In this document: one piece after another, positions 15,155 to 23,180 of the stretch
How positions within the stretch are numbered: position 1 is the stretch's first letter
Layout of the letters: every line of letters begins with the position of its first letter
Assembly: GCA_009840165.1 (NCBI GenBank)
Contig: VXOG01000079.1
Span: 1 to 61,897, forward strand
Reading direction: 5' to 3'
DNA length: 61,897 nt
Source of the DNA: Chloroflexota bacterium
GTDB lineage: Bacteria; Chloroflexota; Dehalococcoidia; Lucifugimonadales; UBA3495
Program-made: the position numbers and the translations under genes
Notes under the pieces: model-generated
Databases searched by the model: none
Told to the model about the DNA's origin: nothing
Seen by the model: the letters and a program-made list of their open reading frames with translations, nothing else

Positions 15155-16393
15155 CTAAGGCGGCGGCGGGATAGTTAGCACCGGCGTCCGCTGCTCAAGA
15201 TACTGCTCCGTTACGAAGGGCGAGCCGAAGCCGTACTCGTCGGCGCACTGGCGGACCAGGGCCAGGGTCTCCGCGCGCAGCGTCTGGGGCGCGGGTTCCG
15301 CTCCGCCGTCGATGATGCGGCGGATGAGGCGGCCGGCCAAGTCCTGCTTGGTGTCGGGGTGGCCGCAGATTCCTTCGTAGGCCACTCCGCCGCACGGGGG
15401 GCAATACCACCATTCCAGCGTGAGCACCGAACTGATACCGAGTTCGGGCAATTCATTGAAGATTTCATGCGCCGCGTACCGCCCGTAGTAGTCGCCCACG
15501 CCGGCGTGGTCGCGGCCAAACATGTGGTGGGTGCAACCGAGATTTTTGCGAACCAGGGCATGGAAGACAGCTTCCTTTGGGCCGGCGTAGCGCATATCCC
15601 ACAGCAGAGCGGTGGTGCGATGTATCTCGTCGCGGAAGAACCCCTGCGTCCGCAGGTTTTCGTGGGTCAAGATGATGGCCTCGTCGATGTAGTCTCCGAC
15701 CTTTTTTTCGCCGATTACCGCGCTGACCAGAACGCCGTCGGCCTGGGCCTCCATAAATGCCCCTTTCATCAGGTATTCGTGGCCGGAGTGGGGGACGTTG
15801 CGGGTCTGGTGGGCTACGGCGCGCTGCCAGCCCAACGTCTCCAGTTCGGCGCGCAGTTGGGCCGGTGTGCGCCAGTAGCGGTCGAAGGGCGGGCTGATTA
15901 CAGGCTCGCAGACCAGGGTGATGTCGCCGGCGACGAAACGGTTGGCATAACTCAAGGTGCGCTGGACGCCCGGGTGCGCCGGGTCGGTCGTGGCGTAGAT
16001 CTTGCCGGCCAGCTCGGTGAGATCGGCGGTGAAAATCTCGGAGACTTCCAGCGTAGCCAGCGGGTTGCCCTGATGGGTCAGCAACGCGGTGTCGCCCACG
16101 GACACGCCGGCCCGTCGCAACTCCGCGTCGGCGATGTCGAGGACGATGGGAATGGGCCAGACGTAGCCGCTGGCAAGGCGCATGGAATCGGCCACGGACG
16201 CCACATCCGCGCTGCCCATAAAGCCGGTGAGTGGTGAGAAGAAGCCGTAGGCGATGTTGACGCACTCGTGGGCGATTTGCTCGCGGACTTCGATGGCGGG
16301 CAGGCCGGCAACCTCATCGGCGGAGCGCAGGGGCTGCACGCGCTGGATGAGCGTCCCACCGTGCGGAGACAGGCTGTTGTCAACGTTCGCCAT
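15155..16393 (-). CDS. sat: Sulfate adenylyltransferase (ATP sulfurylase)
   Basis: ATP sulfurylase makes adenylylsulfate from sulfate and ATP, or runs in reverse during sulfur oxidation. The 412-residue protein shows the nucleotide-binding motif QTRNVPHSGHEYL (about residues 198-210), the GRDHAGVGDYYG motif (about 292-303) and a cysteine cluster CPPCGGVAYEGICGH (about 329-343) that resembles the zinc site known in some bacterial homologues. It is the monofunctional Sat type without a kinase domain. No APS reductase, APS kinase or sulfite enzyme is adjacent, so its direction in vivo cannot be judged. Confidence 0.95.
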   Translation of the reverse strand: MANVDNSLSPHGGTLIQRVQPLRSADEVAGLPAIEVREQIAHECVNIAYGFFSPLTGFMGSADVASVADSMRLASGYVWPIPIVLDIADAELRRAGVSVGDTALLTHQGNPLATLEVSEIFTADLTELAGKIYATTDPAHPGVQRTLSYANRFVAGDITLVCEPVISPPFDRYWRTPAQLRAELETLGWQRAVAHQTRNVPHSGHEYLMKGAFMEAQADGVLVSAVIGEKKVGDYIDEAIILTHENLRTQGFFRDEIHRTTALLWDMRYAGPKEAVFHALVRKNLGCTHHMFGRDHAGVGDYYGRYAAHEIFNELPELGISSVLTLEWWYCPPCGGVAYEGICGHPDTKQDLAGRLIRRIIDGGAEPAPQTLRAETLALVRQCADEYGFGSPFVTEQYLEQRTPVLTIPPPP

Positions 16394-16418
16394 AATGGTA
16401 GCGCAATGTCAACAATGC

Positions 16419-17243
16419 CTAATGGTCTCGGTACTCGGCGTCGCGCTTTTCCCGGAAGGCGGCCACTCCCTCGATATGGTCCCGAGAGGTGAGCGTGATG
16501 GTCTCCCCGGCGGCGGCCATTTTCATTGCGGTCTCCAGGTCAAATTCCAGGCCCTTGTAGAGCATAAGCTTGGACAACCGGATGGCGATGGGCGGGCCGG
16601 CGGCGATGCGTTCGGCCATCTGCATGGTTGTGGACTCCAACTCGTCCTCGGGTACCAGGCGGTTGAGGAAACCGAGCCGATGCGCCTCATCGGCTTCCAG
16701 AAAATCTCCGGTGAACAGCATTTCGGCGGCGCGGCCCAGGCTGCCGAGGGTTCGAGGGTAAAGCCAAGTGCCACCGAATCCGGGGAACAGGCCGATACGC
16801 ACGTAGGCCGACATGAACCGCGAACGTGGGGCGCCAATGCGAATGTCGCAGGCACAGGCCAGGTCCAGACCGGCCCCGGTGGCAACCCCGTTGACCATGG
16901 CGATCACGGGCTTTTCGCAACGCTGGACGCCCAGGATCATCTCCTGCGCCAACCGGAAACTGCGGCGTACCTCGTCGGCGTTGCCCGAGGTCCAACCTGC
17001 ACCGGAACCGTTGGCAGAGCCGCCCAGATTGTTGAGATCTCCCCCTGCGCAAAAGGCCCGCCCGGAACCGGCAATTATCAAGACCCTGATGTTAGGGTCT
17101 GCGTCAGCCTGCGCTACGGCGTCGGCGATTTCGATCTGCATCTGGTCGTTGAGGGCGTTGAGCCGGTCGGGGCGGTTGAGGGTGATACGAGCAATGCCGG
17201 AATCGTGGTCGGCATGGTAGAGGATCAGGTCGTAAGCGGGCAT
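16419..17243 (-). CDS. Enoyl-CoA hydratase/isomerase family protein
   Basis: A crotonase-fold protein of 274 residues. The oxyanion-hole segments are AFCAGGDLNNLGG and GVATGAGLDLACACDIRIG, and the C-terminal EKRDAEYRDH is typical. Compared with classical hydratase, the second catalytic glutamate is replaced: the family PEILLG position reads AYVRIG, and GGGCEL reads GAGLDL. The AYVRIGLFPGFGGTW pattern resembles isomerase-type members such as PaaG, but the aspartate those use in a PD pair is glycine here. It binds acyl-CoA; the reaction may be isomerisation or another crotonase chemistry. It is 25 bases upstream of sat, same strand. Confidence 0.87.
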   Translation of the reverse strand: MPAYDLILYHADHDSGIARITLNRPDRLNALNDQMQIEIADAVAQADADPNIRVLIIAGSGRAFCAGGDLNNLGGSANGSGAGWTSGNADEVRRSFRLAQEMILGVQRCEKPVIAMVNGVATGAGLDLACACDIRIGAPRSRFMSAYVRIGLFPGFGGTWLYPRTLGSLGRAAEMLFTGDFLEADEAHRLGFLNRLVPEDELESTTMQMAERIAAGPPIAIRLSKLMLYKGLEFDLETAMKMAAAGETITLTSRDHIEGVAAFREKRDAEYRDH

Positions 17244-17319
17244 GAAATCTTTCCTGAGCGCATGTTTTGGGCAATGAGTATAGCACGCCGGGTGCGCGGT
17301 TTCGGTTACGCGATTAGGC

Positions 17320-17325
17320 TATAAT
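17320..17325 (+). promoter_or_regulatory. -10 box TATAAT before the NYN gene
   Basis: Consensus TATAAT 25 bases before the NYN start. A recognisable -35 hexamer is not seen at the right distance, as for other promoters in this window. Confidence 0.5.
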
Positions 17326-17349
17326 GCGGCATCGGCAGCGTAGATCAGA

Positions 17350-18252
17350 ATGACCTTTTGCCCGCAATCGCTACTGGAGGGAATTGACTTGGACGAGTCA
17401 GGTAACGGAGTATTACTCGCCATAGATTGGGAGAACATTCGCAGGGGGGCGCAGCTTTATCAACGGAGCGTCACGCCGCGAACCCTCTATGATGCCATGA
17501 AGAACGTTGGGGAAGTGTTTGGAGAGGTAAAGGGCGGCAAGGCGTTTGGAGATTGGGGATTGCGCCCTGACGACGGGGTGGCTTTCAGCGAAACCGGCAT
17601 TCAACCATACCAGGCGCCCCGCACGATGGCCGGCAAAGACCGGAGCGACCCCGCGATGTTGCTGGAGGTGTATGACTGGCTGCGCGACCGCGATGATTGC
17701 GGGGTTATAGTCCTGGCGTCCGGCGATTCCGATTTCCAGATTCTCGTTGATCGCGCGAGGGACATGGGCCGTCGGATTGTGCTGTGCGCGTTCAGCCAGT
17801 CGGTGGCGCGCGACATGCTGGCGGTTGCGCCGCTGTTTCCGTTGGAGGCGGAGCTTGGGATCCAGCTGGCGGAGCACGGGGACGTGCCGGTACAGGAACA
17901 GCAGGAAGCGGCCGCGCAGGACATTCTTGAGGTGTTTGTACGGGAAATGGGCAGGTTGGAAAGCCGCATGAACTTCGTGGGCTACAATATGCTGTGCAAC
18001 CAGTGGATGCTGGATTGGGGAATTGCCTGGAACGAGTACGAGTGCCGTAAGCTGGTTGACCAGTGGATCTACGATGAGATCATCGAGCGGCATGACGTGT
18101 ACAATCCCAACAACCCCCAGTTCCCCACTTCGGCGATCCGGCTGGTGCGGACCAACGAACTGGTGCGGGACGCGATGGGATTGAACCGACCGAGCATCAG
18201 CAACCCGGTGATGGCAAATGAACCCACCGGAGCACATTACCAAGCGGAGTGA
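17350..18252 (+). CDS. NYN-domain protein with C-terminal helical domain
   Basis: The N-terminal 180 residues are a NYN (PIN-like) ribonuclease domain of the LabA/DUF88 type: LLAIDWENIRRG (D26, N29) and LASGDSDFQILVDRARDMG (about residues 125-143) hold the expected acidic residues. After a linker, residues about 195-290 form a helical, probably winged-helix, domain with QWMLDWGIAWNEYECRKLVD. Such NYN proteins are predicted to process RNA. The stop codon lies three bases before the threonine synthase ATG, so the two are probably translationally coupled, although the functions are unrelated. A second NYN protein is at 19490-20191. Confidence 0.85.
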   Translation: MTFCPQSLLEGIDLDESGNGVLLAIDWENIRRGAQLYQRSVTPRTLYDAMKNVGEVFGEVKGGKAFGDWGLRPDDGVAFSETGIQPYQAPRTMAGKDRSDPAMLLEVYDWLRDRDDCGVIVLASGDSDFQILVDRARDMGRRIVLCAFSQSVARDMLAVAPLFPLEAELGIQLAEHGDVPVQEQQEAAAQDILEVFVREMGRLESRMNFVGYNMLCNQWMLDWGIAWNEYECRKLVDQWIYDEIIERHDVYNPNNPQFPTSAIRLVRTNELVRDAMGLNRPSISNPVMANEPTGAHYQAE

Positions 18253-18254
18253 GC

Positions 18255-19442
18255 ATGGCCGAGTTCAGTTACATAGATCATTTGGAATGCACCATCTGCG
18301 GAAACGAGTTTCCGTACGACGGTTTGGCGACGGTCAGCGATTGCTGCGGCAAAGTGCTGTTCGTGCGGTATGACCTGCCGCGTTTGCGGCGGGAGGTGAA
18401 CCGGGGGGTCTTCGATGGCCGGCCGGCCAATATGTGGCGCTACAACGAACTGCTGCCGGTGTCCGACCCTGGATGTGTTATCACGCTGGGCGAGGGCGGA
18501 ACCCCGTTGCTGGACGCGACGACGCTGGCCCGCGAAGTGGGCATCAGAAGGCTACTGGTCAAAGAGGAGGGATTGAACCCCACGGGGACTTTCAAGGCCC
18601 GGGGCATCGCAGCGGCGGTGTCCAAAGCAGTGGAAGTGGGCGCTACCGGATTCACCATGCCGTCGGCGGGCAATGCCGCCGGCGCGGCGGCCGCATATGG
18701 CGCCAGGGCGGGAACTCCAGTCAAGGTGTTTATGCCCCAGGACGCGCCGGATGCCAACAAGAAGGAATCCATAGTTGCGGGTTCCGAGCTGAACCTGGTG
18801 GACGGGTTGATCAGCGACGCCGGCCGCATTTCGGTGGGCATCGCCGCGGAGCAGGGGCTATTCGACCTGTCCACGCTGAAAGAACCCTGCCGGGCCGAGG
18901 GTAAAAAGACGATGGGCCTGGAGATTGCCCACCAACTGGGTTGGCGGATGCCCGACGCCATCGTGTACCCCACGGGCGGCGGCACCGGCATCATCGGGAT
19001 GTACAAGGGGTTCCAGGAGTTGTTGGAACTGGGCTGGATTGAGGGCAAGCCGCCCCGGTTCTATGCCGTGCAGGCGGAGGGATGCCAGCCCATCGTTAAA
19101 GCATTCAACGATGGCACGGACACTGCCGATCCCTGGCAAAACGCCACCACCAAAGCGGACGGGCTGCGAGTGCCCGGGCCTTTCGCAGACTACCTGATCC
19201 TACAGGCAATACGAGAAACGGGCGGCGGCGCGCTGGCGGTGAGCGACGACGAGATGGTGGAGGCCATGTACCGCCTGGCGACATTGGAAGGAATCATCGC
19301 CTGCCCGGAGGGAGCGGCCACGCTGGTGGGACTGGAGCGGCTGCTGGCCGATGGCAGCATTGGGACCGACGAAGAGGTCGTGCTGCTGAATACCGGCTCC
19401 GGCTACAAATACCTGGACCTGCTGCGAGGGCCGGGGGAATAG
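18255..19442 (+). CDS. thrC: Threonine synthase
   Basis: Threonine synthase converts O-phosphohomoserine to threonine with pyridoxal phosphate. The chain has an N-terminal cysteine cluster (CTICGNEF and DCCGK, about residues 11-35), the Schiff-base lysine in NPTGTFKARG (about 109-118), the glycine-rich phosphate-binding segment SAGNAAGAAAAYG, and TGGGTGIIGMYKG in the C-terminal half. Length of 395 residues is usual. The ATG at 18255 is preceded by GGAG; a GTG at 18249 is also in frame. No hom or thrB gene is adjacent. Confidence 0.9.
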   Translation: MAEFSYIDHLECTICGNEFPYDGLATVSDCCGKVLFVRYDLPRLRREVNRGVFDGRPANMWRYNELLPVSDPGCVITLGEGGTPLLDATTLAREVGIRRLLVKEEGLNPTGTFKARGIAAAVSKAVEVGATGFTMPSAGNAAGAAAAYGARAGTPVKVFMPQDAPDANKKESIVAGSELNLVDGLISDAGRISVGIAAEQGLFDLSTLKEPCRAEGKKTMGLEIAHQLGWRMPDAIVYPTGGGTGIIGMYKGFQELLELGWIEGKPPRFYAVQAEGCQPIVKAFNDGTDTADPWQNATTKADGLRVPGPFADYLILQAIRETGGGALAVSDDEMVEAMYRLATLEGIIACPEGAATLVGLERLLADGSIGTDEEVVLLNTGSGYKYLDLLRGPGE

Positions 19443-19489
19443 GTAGATTTGATTACAGCCCCGGCGGGAGTCAAGACAGTTTTTGAAGA

Positions 19490-20191
19490 CTACTTGAGTC
19501 TGGGGGAACTATTTGCACCCGGTTGTGGGAAGGGACAATACAATTGGTCAATGTGCTCAAACAAGTCTGGGTCCACTCGCTGCCATAGCGGATCGAGAAT
19601 AATCCGGGCACCTTCACGCCGGGCCAATTTAGCCGCTGGCACAAAGTCGCTATCGCCGGTAACGAGAACGATGGTGTCTGCTTGCTTTTTCAGGGTAATT
19701 GAGGCTATATCCAACCCAATTCGTATATCGACGGCTTTCTGTTGAAATCCTGGTACGAAATCAGCGTCGGTCAGGTCAGCCACTGTGCGCCGTCCAGCGA
19801 GCAGGTCATTCTGCGCTTTCTCGCTTATTATCCATTGACGATCACGGCGAACTTCGCCCAACCGTAGAGCAAAGTTAGGACGGTTGCGCAACCTGTCGAA
19901 CAAGCCTAACCGGAACGCAGCTTGAGGAGATTTTGCATAATCCACAGCCTGCTTGCTGACCGGGAAATGTCCTCGTTTGGTGTAAGGATAGGCATCGTAG
20001 AAAAAACACCGGTAAAGGAGAGAATAACGGTTCCCGGCACACTCGACTTGATTGATGCGCTGGAGGTGGCCATCTACCAGCCTGCCGATTTCGCGATTAG
20101 CCCGCTCGGGGTCAGACAAGATGCTCGGGTCAGTGAGACGGGGTAGCCGTCTGAGGAAAAACCCACCGTCAATTAACATCGCGACACGCAT
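19490..20191 (-). CDS. NYN-domain protein, LabA/DUF88 type
   Basis: This 233-residue protein begins MRVAMLIDGGFFLRRL, where D8 is the first acidic residue of the NYN fold. It carries FQQKAVDIRIGLDIASI and VTGDSDFVPAAKLARREG (about residues 180-206), the best-conserved block of LabA-type nucleases. No extra domain is present. It is convergent with threonine synthase and unlike the first NYN protein in length and linker, so the two are not recent duplicates. Predicted RNA cleavage; target unknown. Confidence 0.85.
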   Translation of the reverse strand: MRVAMLIDGGFFLRRLPRLTDPSILSDPERANREIGRLVDGHLQRINQVECAGNRYSLLYRCFFYDAYPYTKRGHFPVSKQAVDYAKSPQAAFRLGLFDRLRNRPNFALRLGEVRRDRQWIISEKAQNDLLAGRRTVADLTDADFVPGFQQKAVDIRIGLDIASITLKKQADTIVLVTGDSDFVPAAKLARREGARIILDPLWQRVDPDLFEHIDQLYCPFPQPGANSSPRLK

Positions 20192-20319
20192 CGGCGATGC
20201 ACCATCTTCAATGAAATATGCCCCAGGATTTTGGCTCGCTCAGGATAACGGGGAGCGTAGCGTACTCTCAAGGGGCGATGTAACTAATTTAACAGAATGG
20301 TATCGGGCAGTCAAACTGG

Positions 20320-21294
20320 CTATCGCCCGCCACTAAACGCCTTTTTGATTCTGCTCACCGCCCGGCGGACGGGGCGGCGGCGCTGATGCAAATTGTTGGC
20401 GATCAGCGGCGCCAGTGTGGGGTTGGCGGCGACCAGCGGCGCGACCCACTTACGGAGTTCGGCCATTGTGGGCGGCTTGTCGTCCCAGGTCGGAGCCAGG
20501 GATTCCATCGGATGCCATTGCTTGCGGCCCGGCAGGCGGGTCATCACAGCGCCACCGGCCTCCTGGACGGCAATCGCGCCGCCCAGCATGTCCCACATGC
20601 GGGGCGCTCCGATGACGGCGAACTGCAACACGCCCATGGCGGTCATGGCAAGCTCGTAGGCAATGCTGCCGGTCACGCGGAGTTGGCCCAGGGGTTGCCC
20701 TTTAAGTCCTTTGCCGACGCGGGTTGACGCGCCGAAAGAACCGGGCAGGCCCACCAGCCGGTCGCCGCGCAACTTGTCGGTCTGATAGACGGATACCGGC
20801 TCACGTACTCCATTAGATCCGACGGCGAAGGCTCCGCCGCCGGCGCGGCAGTGGACGACGATACCGCTGCCTGATGCTCCGGTCAAAGAGCTCGCGGGCC
20901 AGGGAATATACACGGCGCCAGCTACTGGGATGCCCCGGTGCAGCACGCCGATTGAAGATGCGTACACCGGCAGGCCGTTCATGAAGTTGGTGGTGCCGTC
21001 CAACGGGTCGAGCACCCACAGGAAATCGGCGGCAGTAGTGTCCCCGTCCGCGCTGGCGTCGTCCTCCTCGCCCAGGATGCCGTGAGTGGGAAATCGTGCG
21101 GCTATGCGGCGTTCCAGGTAAGCCTGGGTTTCCTTGTCGGCGGCGGTTACCGGGTCCTGCTGCGCCTTGTCCTTGTACTCAACGCTGATGACGCGGCCAA
21201 AATAGCCGGCCAACAGGTCGCCCGCGCCCTGGGCAAACTCCACGGCGGCGGATTCAATGGCGGCGAGGTCTGTGTCTGTGTTGGGCAGTGTCAT
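20320..21294 (-). CDS. Inositol monophosphatase family protein
   Basis: The 324-residue protein shows metal-binding motifs of the Li-sensitive phosphatase family in order: DPVTAADKE, GILGEEDD, WVLDPLDGTTNF (about residues 92-103) and APRMWDMLGGAIAVQEAGG near the C-terminus. Members dephosphorylate inositol phosphates, 3'-phosphoadenosine phosphates or histidinol phosphate, which cannot be told apart here. I set the start at the ATG at 21294, where homology begins; upstream in-frame codons reach into the divergent SDR gene. Its promoter must share the 59-bp gap with that gene. Confidence 0.88.
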   Translation of the reverse strand: MTLPNTDTDLAAIESAAVEFAQGAGDLLAGYFGRVISVEYKDKAQQDPVTAADKETQAYLERRIAARFPTHGILGEEDDASADGDTTAADFLWVLDPLDGTTNFMNGLPVYASSIGVLHRGIPVAGAVYIPWPASSLTGASGSGIVVHCRAGGGAFAVGSNGVREPVSVYQTDKLRGDRLVGLPGSFGASTRVGKGLKGQPLGQLRVTGSIAYELAMTAMGVLQFAVIGAPRMWDMLGGAIAVQEAGGAVMTRLPGRKQWHPMESLAPTWDDKPPTMAELRKWVAPLVAANPTLAPLIANNLHQRRRPVRRAVSRIKKAFSGGR

Positions 21295-21320
21295 TACGGT
21301 TGGGATTGTACACCACCTGC

Positions 21321-21326
21321 TATAAT
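21321..21326 (+). promoter_or_regulatory. Extended -10 box TGCTATAAT
   Basis: TATAAT preceded by TGC makes an extended -10 element. A GAGGAGG site (21341-21347) follows and the SDR start is at 21354, so the leader is only about 20 bases. Confidence 0.55.
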
Positions 21327-21353
21327 CGCCGTCAGCATTTGAGGAGGCGGGCA

Positions 21354-22145
21354 ATGGACCTGGAACTGAATGGCAAAGTGGCGATAGTGGGCGGCGCGAG
21401 CAAGGGACTCGGCAGGGCGTGTTCGGAAGTGCTGGCCGAGGAGGGCGTCCGGGTGGCAATGTGCGCCCGCACCGTGTCGGACCTGGAGCGCGCGGCGGAC
21501 GAGATACGCGCGGCGACGGGAGCGGATATCTACACCTTCGCCGGTGACCTGGACAAGGAAGAGACCATCGCGGAACTGGTGGCGAACACAGCGTCGCACT
21601 TCGGCCAGTTGGACATCATGATCAACAACTCGGGCGGGCCGCCGCAAGCCTACGCCCAGGACTCCACCGAAGAGCTGTGGCAGGTTTCCGCGAATCGCTC
21701 GCTGTTCTTCTTTGCCCGCATGACCCGGGAGGCGCTGCCCCACCTGCGGGCCCAGGGCGGCGGTCGGATCATCAACATCCTGGCCAGCACCGTCTATACG
21801 CCAATCCCGAACCTGGCGCTGTCAGCGGCCACACGGATGGGAGTGATCGGGTTCATGAAAAACCTGGCCGATGACATCGGGCACGAGAACATCTTGATCA
21901 ACAACGTGTGCCCCGGCAGCATCATGTCGGAGCGAATGATGGAGAACGTGGAAGACCGGGCGCGCACCCAGGGCATCCCCATTGAGGACGCGCTGGCCCA
22001 GCGGGCCGAGCAGACCGCGCTGAAGCGCATCGGAGAGCCACGGGAGTTGGCGTACCTGGTGGCGTTCCTGGCGTCCTCGCGCTCCAGCTACATCACGGGC
22101 ACTACCATGCTGGTGGACGGCGGGCTGGTGCGGTCGGTGATGTAA
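21354..22145 (+). CDS. Short-chain dehydrogenase/reductase, atypical active site
   Basis: A Rossmann-fold SDR of 263 residues with the NAD(P)-binding motif GGASKGLGRACS (about residues 14-25), the MINNSGG segment and the C-terminal ITGTTMLVDGGL. The usual catalytic YxxxK is not present: the region after ILAST reads VYTPIPNLALSAATRMG, as in a subgroup of FabG-like proteins where the segment is PNLALSN. The start at 21354 is supported by a strong GAGGAGG. Activity as a reductase is therefore less certain. Divergent from the inositol phosphatase gene. Confidence 0.87.
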   Translation: MDLELNGKVAIVGGASKGLGRACSEVLAEEGVRVAMCARTVSDLERAADEIRAATGADIYTFAGDLDKEETIAELVANTASHFGQLDIMINNSGGPPQAYAQDSTEELWQVSANRSLFFFARMTREALPHLRAQGGGRIINILASTVYTPIPNLALSAATRMGVIGFMKNLADDIGHENILINNVCPGSIMSERMMENVEDRARTQGIPIEDALAQRAEQTALKRIGEPRELAYLVAFLASSRSSYITGTTMLVDGGLVRSVM

Positions 22146-22160
22146 TGGCCGCACTTGCTG

Positions 22161-22190
22161 ACGAAATTGCCACGCTGCGCTCGCAATGAC
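22161..22190. repeat. Dispersed repeat GTCATTGCGAGCG type, supplies a start codon
   Basis: In inverted orientation: ACGAAATTGCCACGCTGCGC followed by TCGCAATGAC. The ATG of the next gene (22186-22188) is inside the repeat. Confidence 0.8.
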
Positions 22191-22548
22191 AACATCAAGG
22201 CCCCAGTTCACTCAGCCGCCTGAGCCGACGACCGCTGAGGAGTACGTCGAGCGGGGCAACCGCTACAGCCGCAACGGGGTGTACGAGCGGGCGATTGCCG
22301 ACTACACGGCGGCCATCGAGTTGGACGCCGGCTGCGCCGACGCCTGGTTCAACCGGGGCGTATCCTGGTACGAAGTGGGCGAATACGCTCAGTCCATTAC
22401 GGACCTGACCGAGGCGATCCGCTTGGATCCCGAGGATGACAACTACTACTCCCGCCGGTCGCTATCGTACCTTTTCAACGACCAGCCGGAGGAAGCGCAG
22501 GCGGATATGGACGCCAGCGAGGAGATCCGGCTGCGGGCATGGGGGTGA
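22186..22548 (+). CDS. Small TPR-repeat protein
   Basis: A 120-residue protein composed mainly of tetratricopeptide repeats: YVERGNRYSRNGVYERAIAD, AWFNRGVSWYEVGEYAQSIT and YYSRRSLSYLFNDQPEEAQA each fit the 34-residue TPR pattern. TPR domains mediate protein contacts; no partner can be named. There is no signal peptide. The start codon lies inside a dispersed repeat and no ribosome binding site is evident, so translation may rely on readthrough from the upstream SDR gene, 40 bases away. Confidence 0.75.
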   Translation: MTTSRPQFTQPPEPTTAEEYVERGNRYSRNGVYERAIADYTAAIELDAGCADAWFNRGVSWYEVGEYAQSITDLTEAIRLDPEDDNYYSRRSLSYLFNDQPEEAQADMDASEEIRLRAWG

Positions 22549-22592
22549 GACGGGTCGCCGACGGTAGAATGTATGCAGACAGGAGGCTAACT

Positions 22593-22907
22593 ATGACTAG
22601 CGCCACAGACAGAAGCGTTCCGAGGCATCCTGATCCGGAGGTGGTGCGCAAAGCAGAGGAAAACTTTGCCATCATGGGGCTGACACCTGAACAGGCCGTT
22701 GCCAGGTTTTACGAGCTGATAGCCGACCACTGTCAACTGTGTCTGAAGACGGGGCGGGTGCCTAACACGGAGACACTGGAGGCTTTGAGCGAACCGAAAG
22801 AAGAGATGGTCGTGTACACCAGCGTCGATGAAATGATGGCGGAATTTTACGATGCGGACCCTACGCACCACAGCCCGGTACCGACGCGACCTCCGACGAG
22901 TGGCTAG
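22593..22907 (+). CDS. Antitoxin of a DinJ/YafQ-like toxin-antitoxin pair
   Basis: The 104-residue protein starts at an ATG with AGGAGG six bases upstream. Residues about 17-45 (VVRKAEENFAIMGLTPEQAV and following) match the ribbon-helix-helix N-terminal region of RelB/DinJ antitoxins, where the GLT motif begins the helix. The C-terminal part is acidic then proline-rich and would wrap the toxin. It overlaps the downstream toxin gene by 56 bp, a strong sign of a coupled module. It is expected to neutralise the toxin and repress the operon. Confidence 0.75.
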   Translation: MTSATDRSVPRHPDPEVVRKAEENFAIMGLTPEQAVARFYELIADHCQLCLKTGRVPNTETLEALSEPKEEMVVYTSVDEMMAEFYDADPTHHSPVPTRPPTSG

Positions 22908-23124
22908 ACGTGGCAAAGACCCTGAACTGTTGAGGTACGTGGTTGATAAGCTGCTTGAAGGGGAGCCGTTGGAGACCCGGTATAGAGCGCACCGATTGAG
23001 CAGTGATATGGCTGGCTGCTGGGAGTGCCACATTGAGTTTGACTGGCTTCTCGTTTGGGAAGATGACGGAGAGGTTATAACGCTGCGGCGTACCGGGACA
23101 CACTACGACATTTTCCGACGATAA
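22852..23124 (+). CDS. YafQ-family mRNA interferase toxin
   Basis: A 90-residue RelE-superfamily toxin. The basic N-terminus RTLRTTARYRRDLRRVARRG, the ECHIEFDWLLVW strand pair (about residues 58-69) and the terminal TLRRTGTHYDIF match YafQ, a ribosome-associated endoribonuclease. The catalytic histidine corresponds to H84 in GTHYDIF, and H46 and H60 are also present. It follows its antitoxin with a 56-bp overlap. The complete length and intact C-terminus suggest a functional gene. Confidence 0.85.
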   Translation: MRTLRTTARYRRDLRRVARRGKDPELLRYVVDKLLEGEPLETRYRAHRLSSDMAGCWECHIEFDWLLVWEDDGEVITLRRTGTHYDIFRR

Positions 23125-23180
23125 GGCGCAGTGAGACCTTGGTGCGGCTTTGAAACCTGCCTTTTTTCGGTTGCCGGGAG

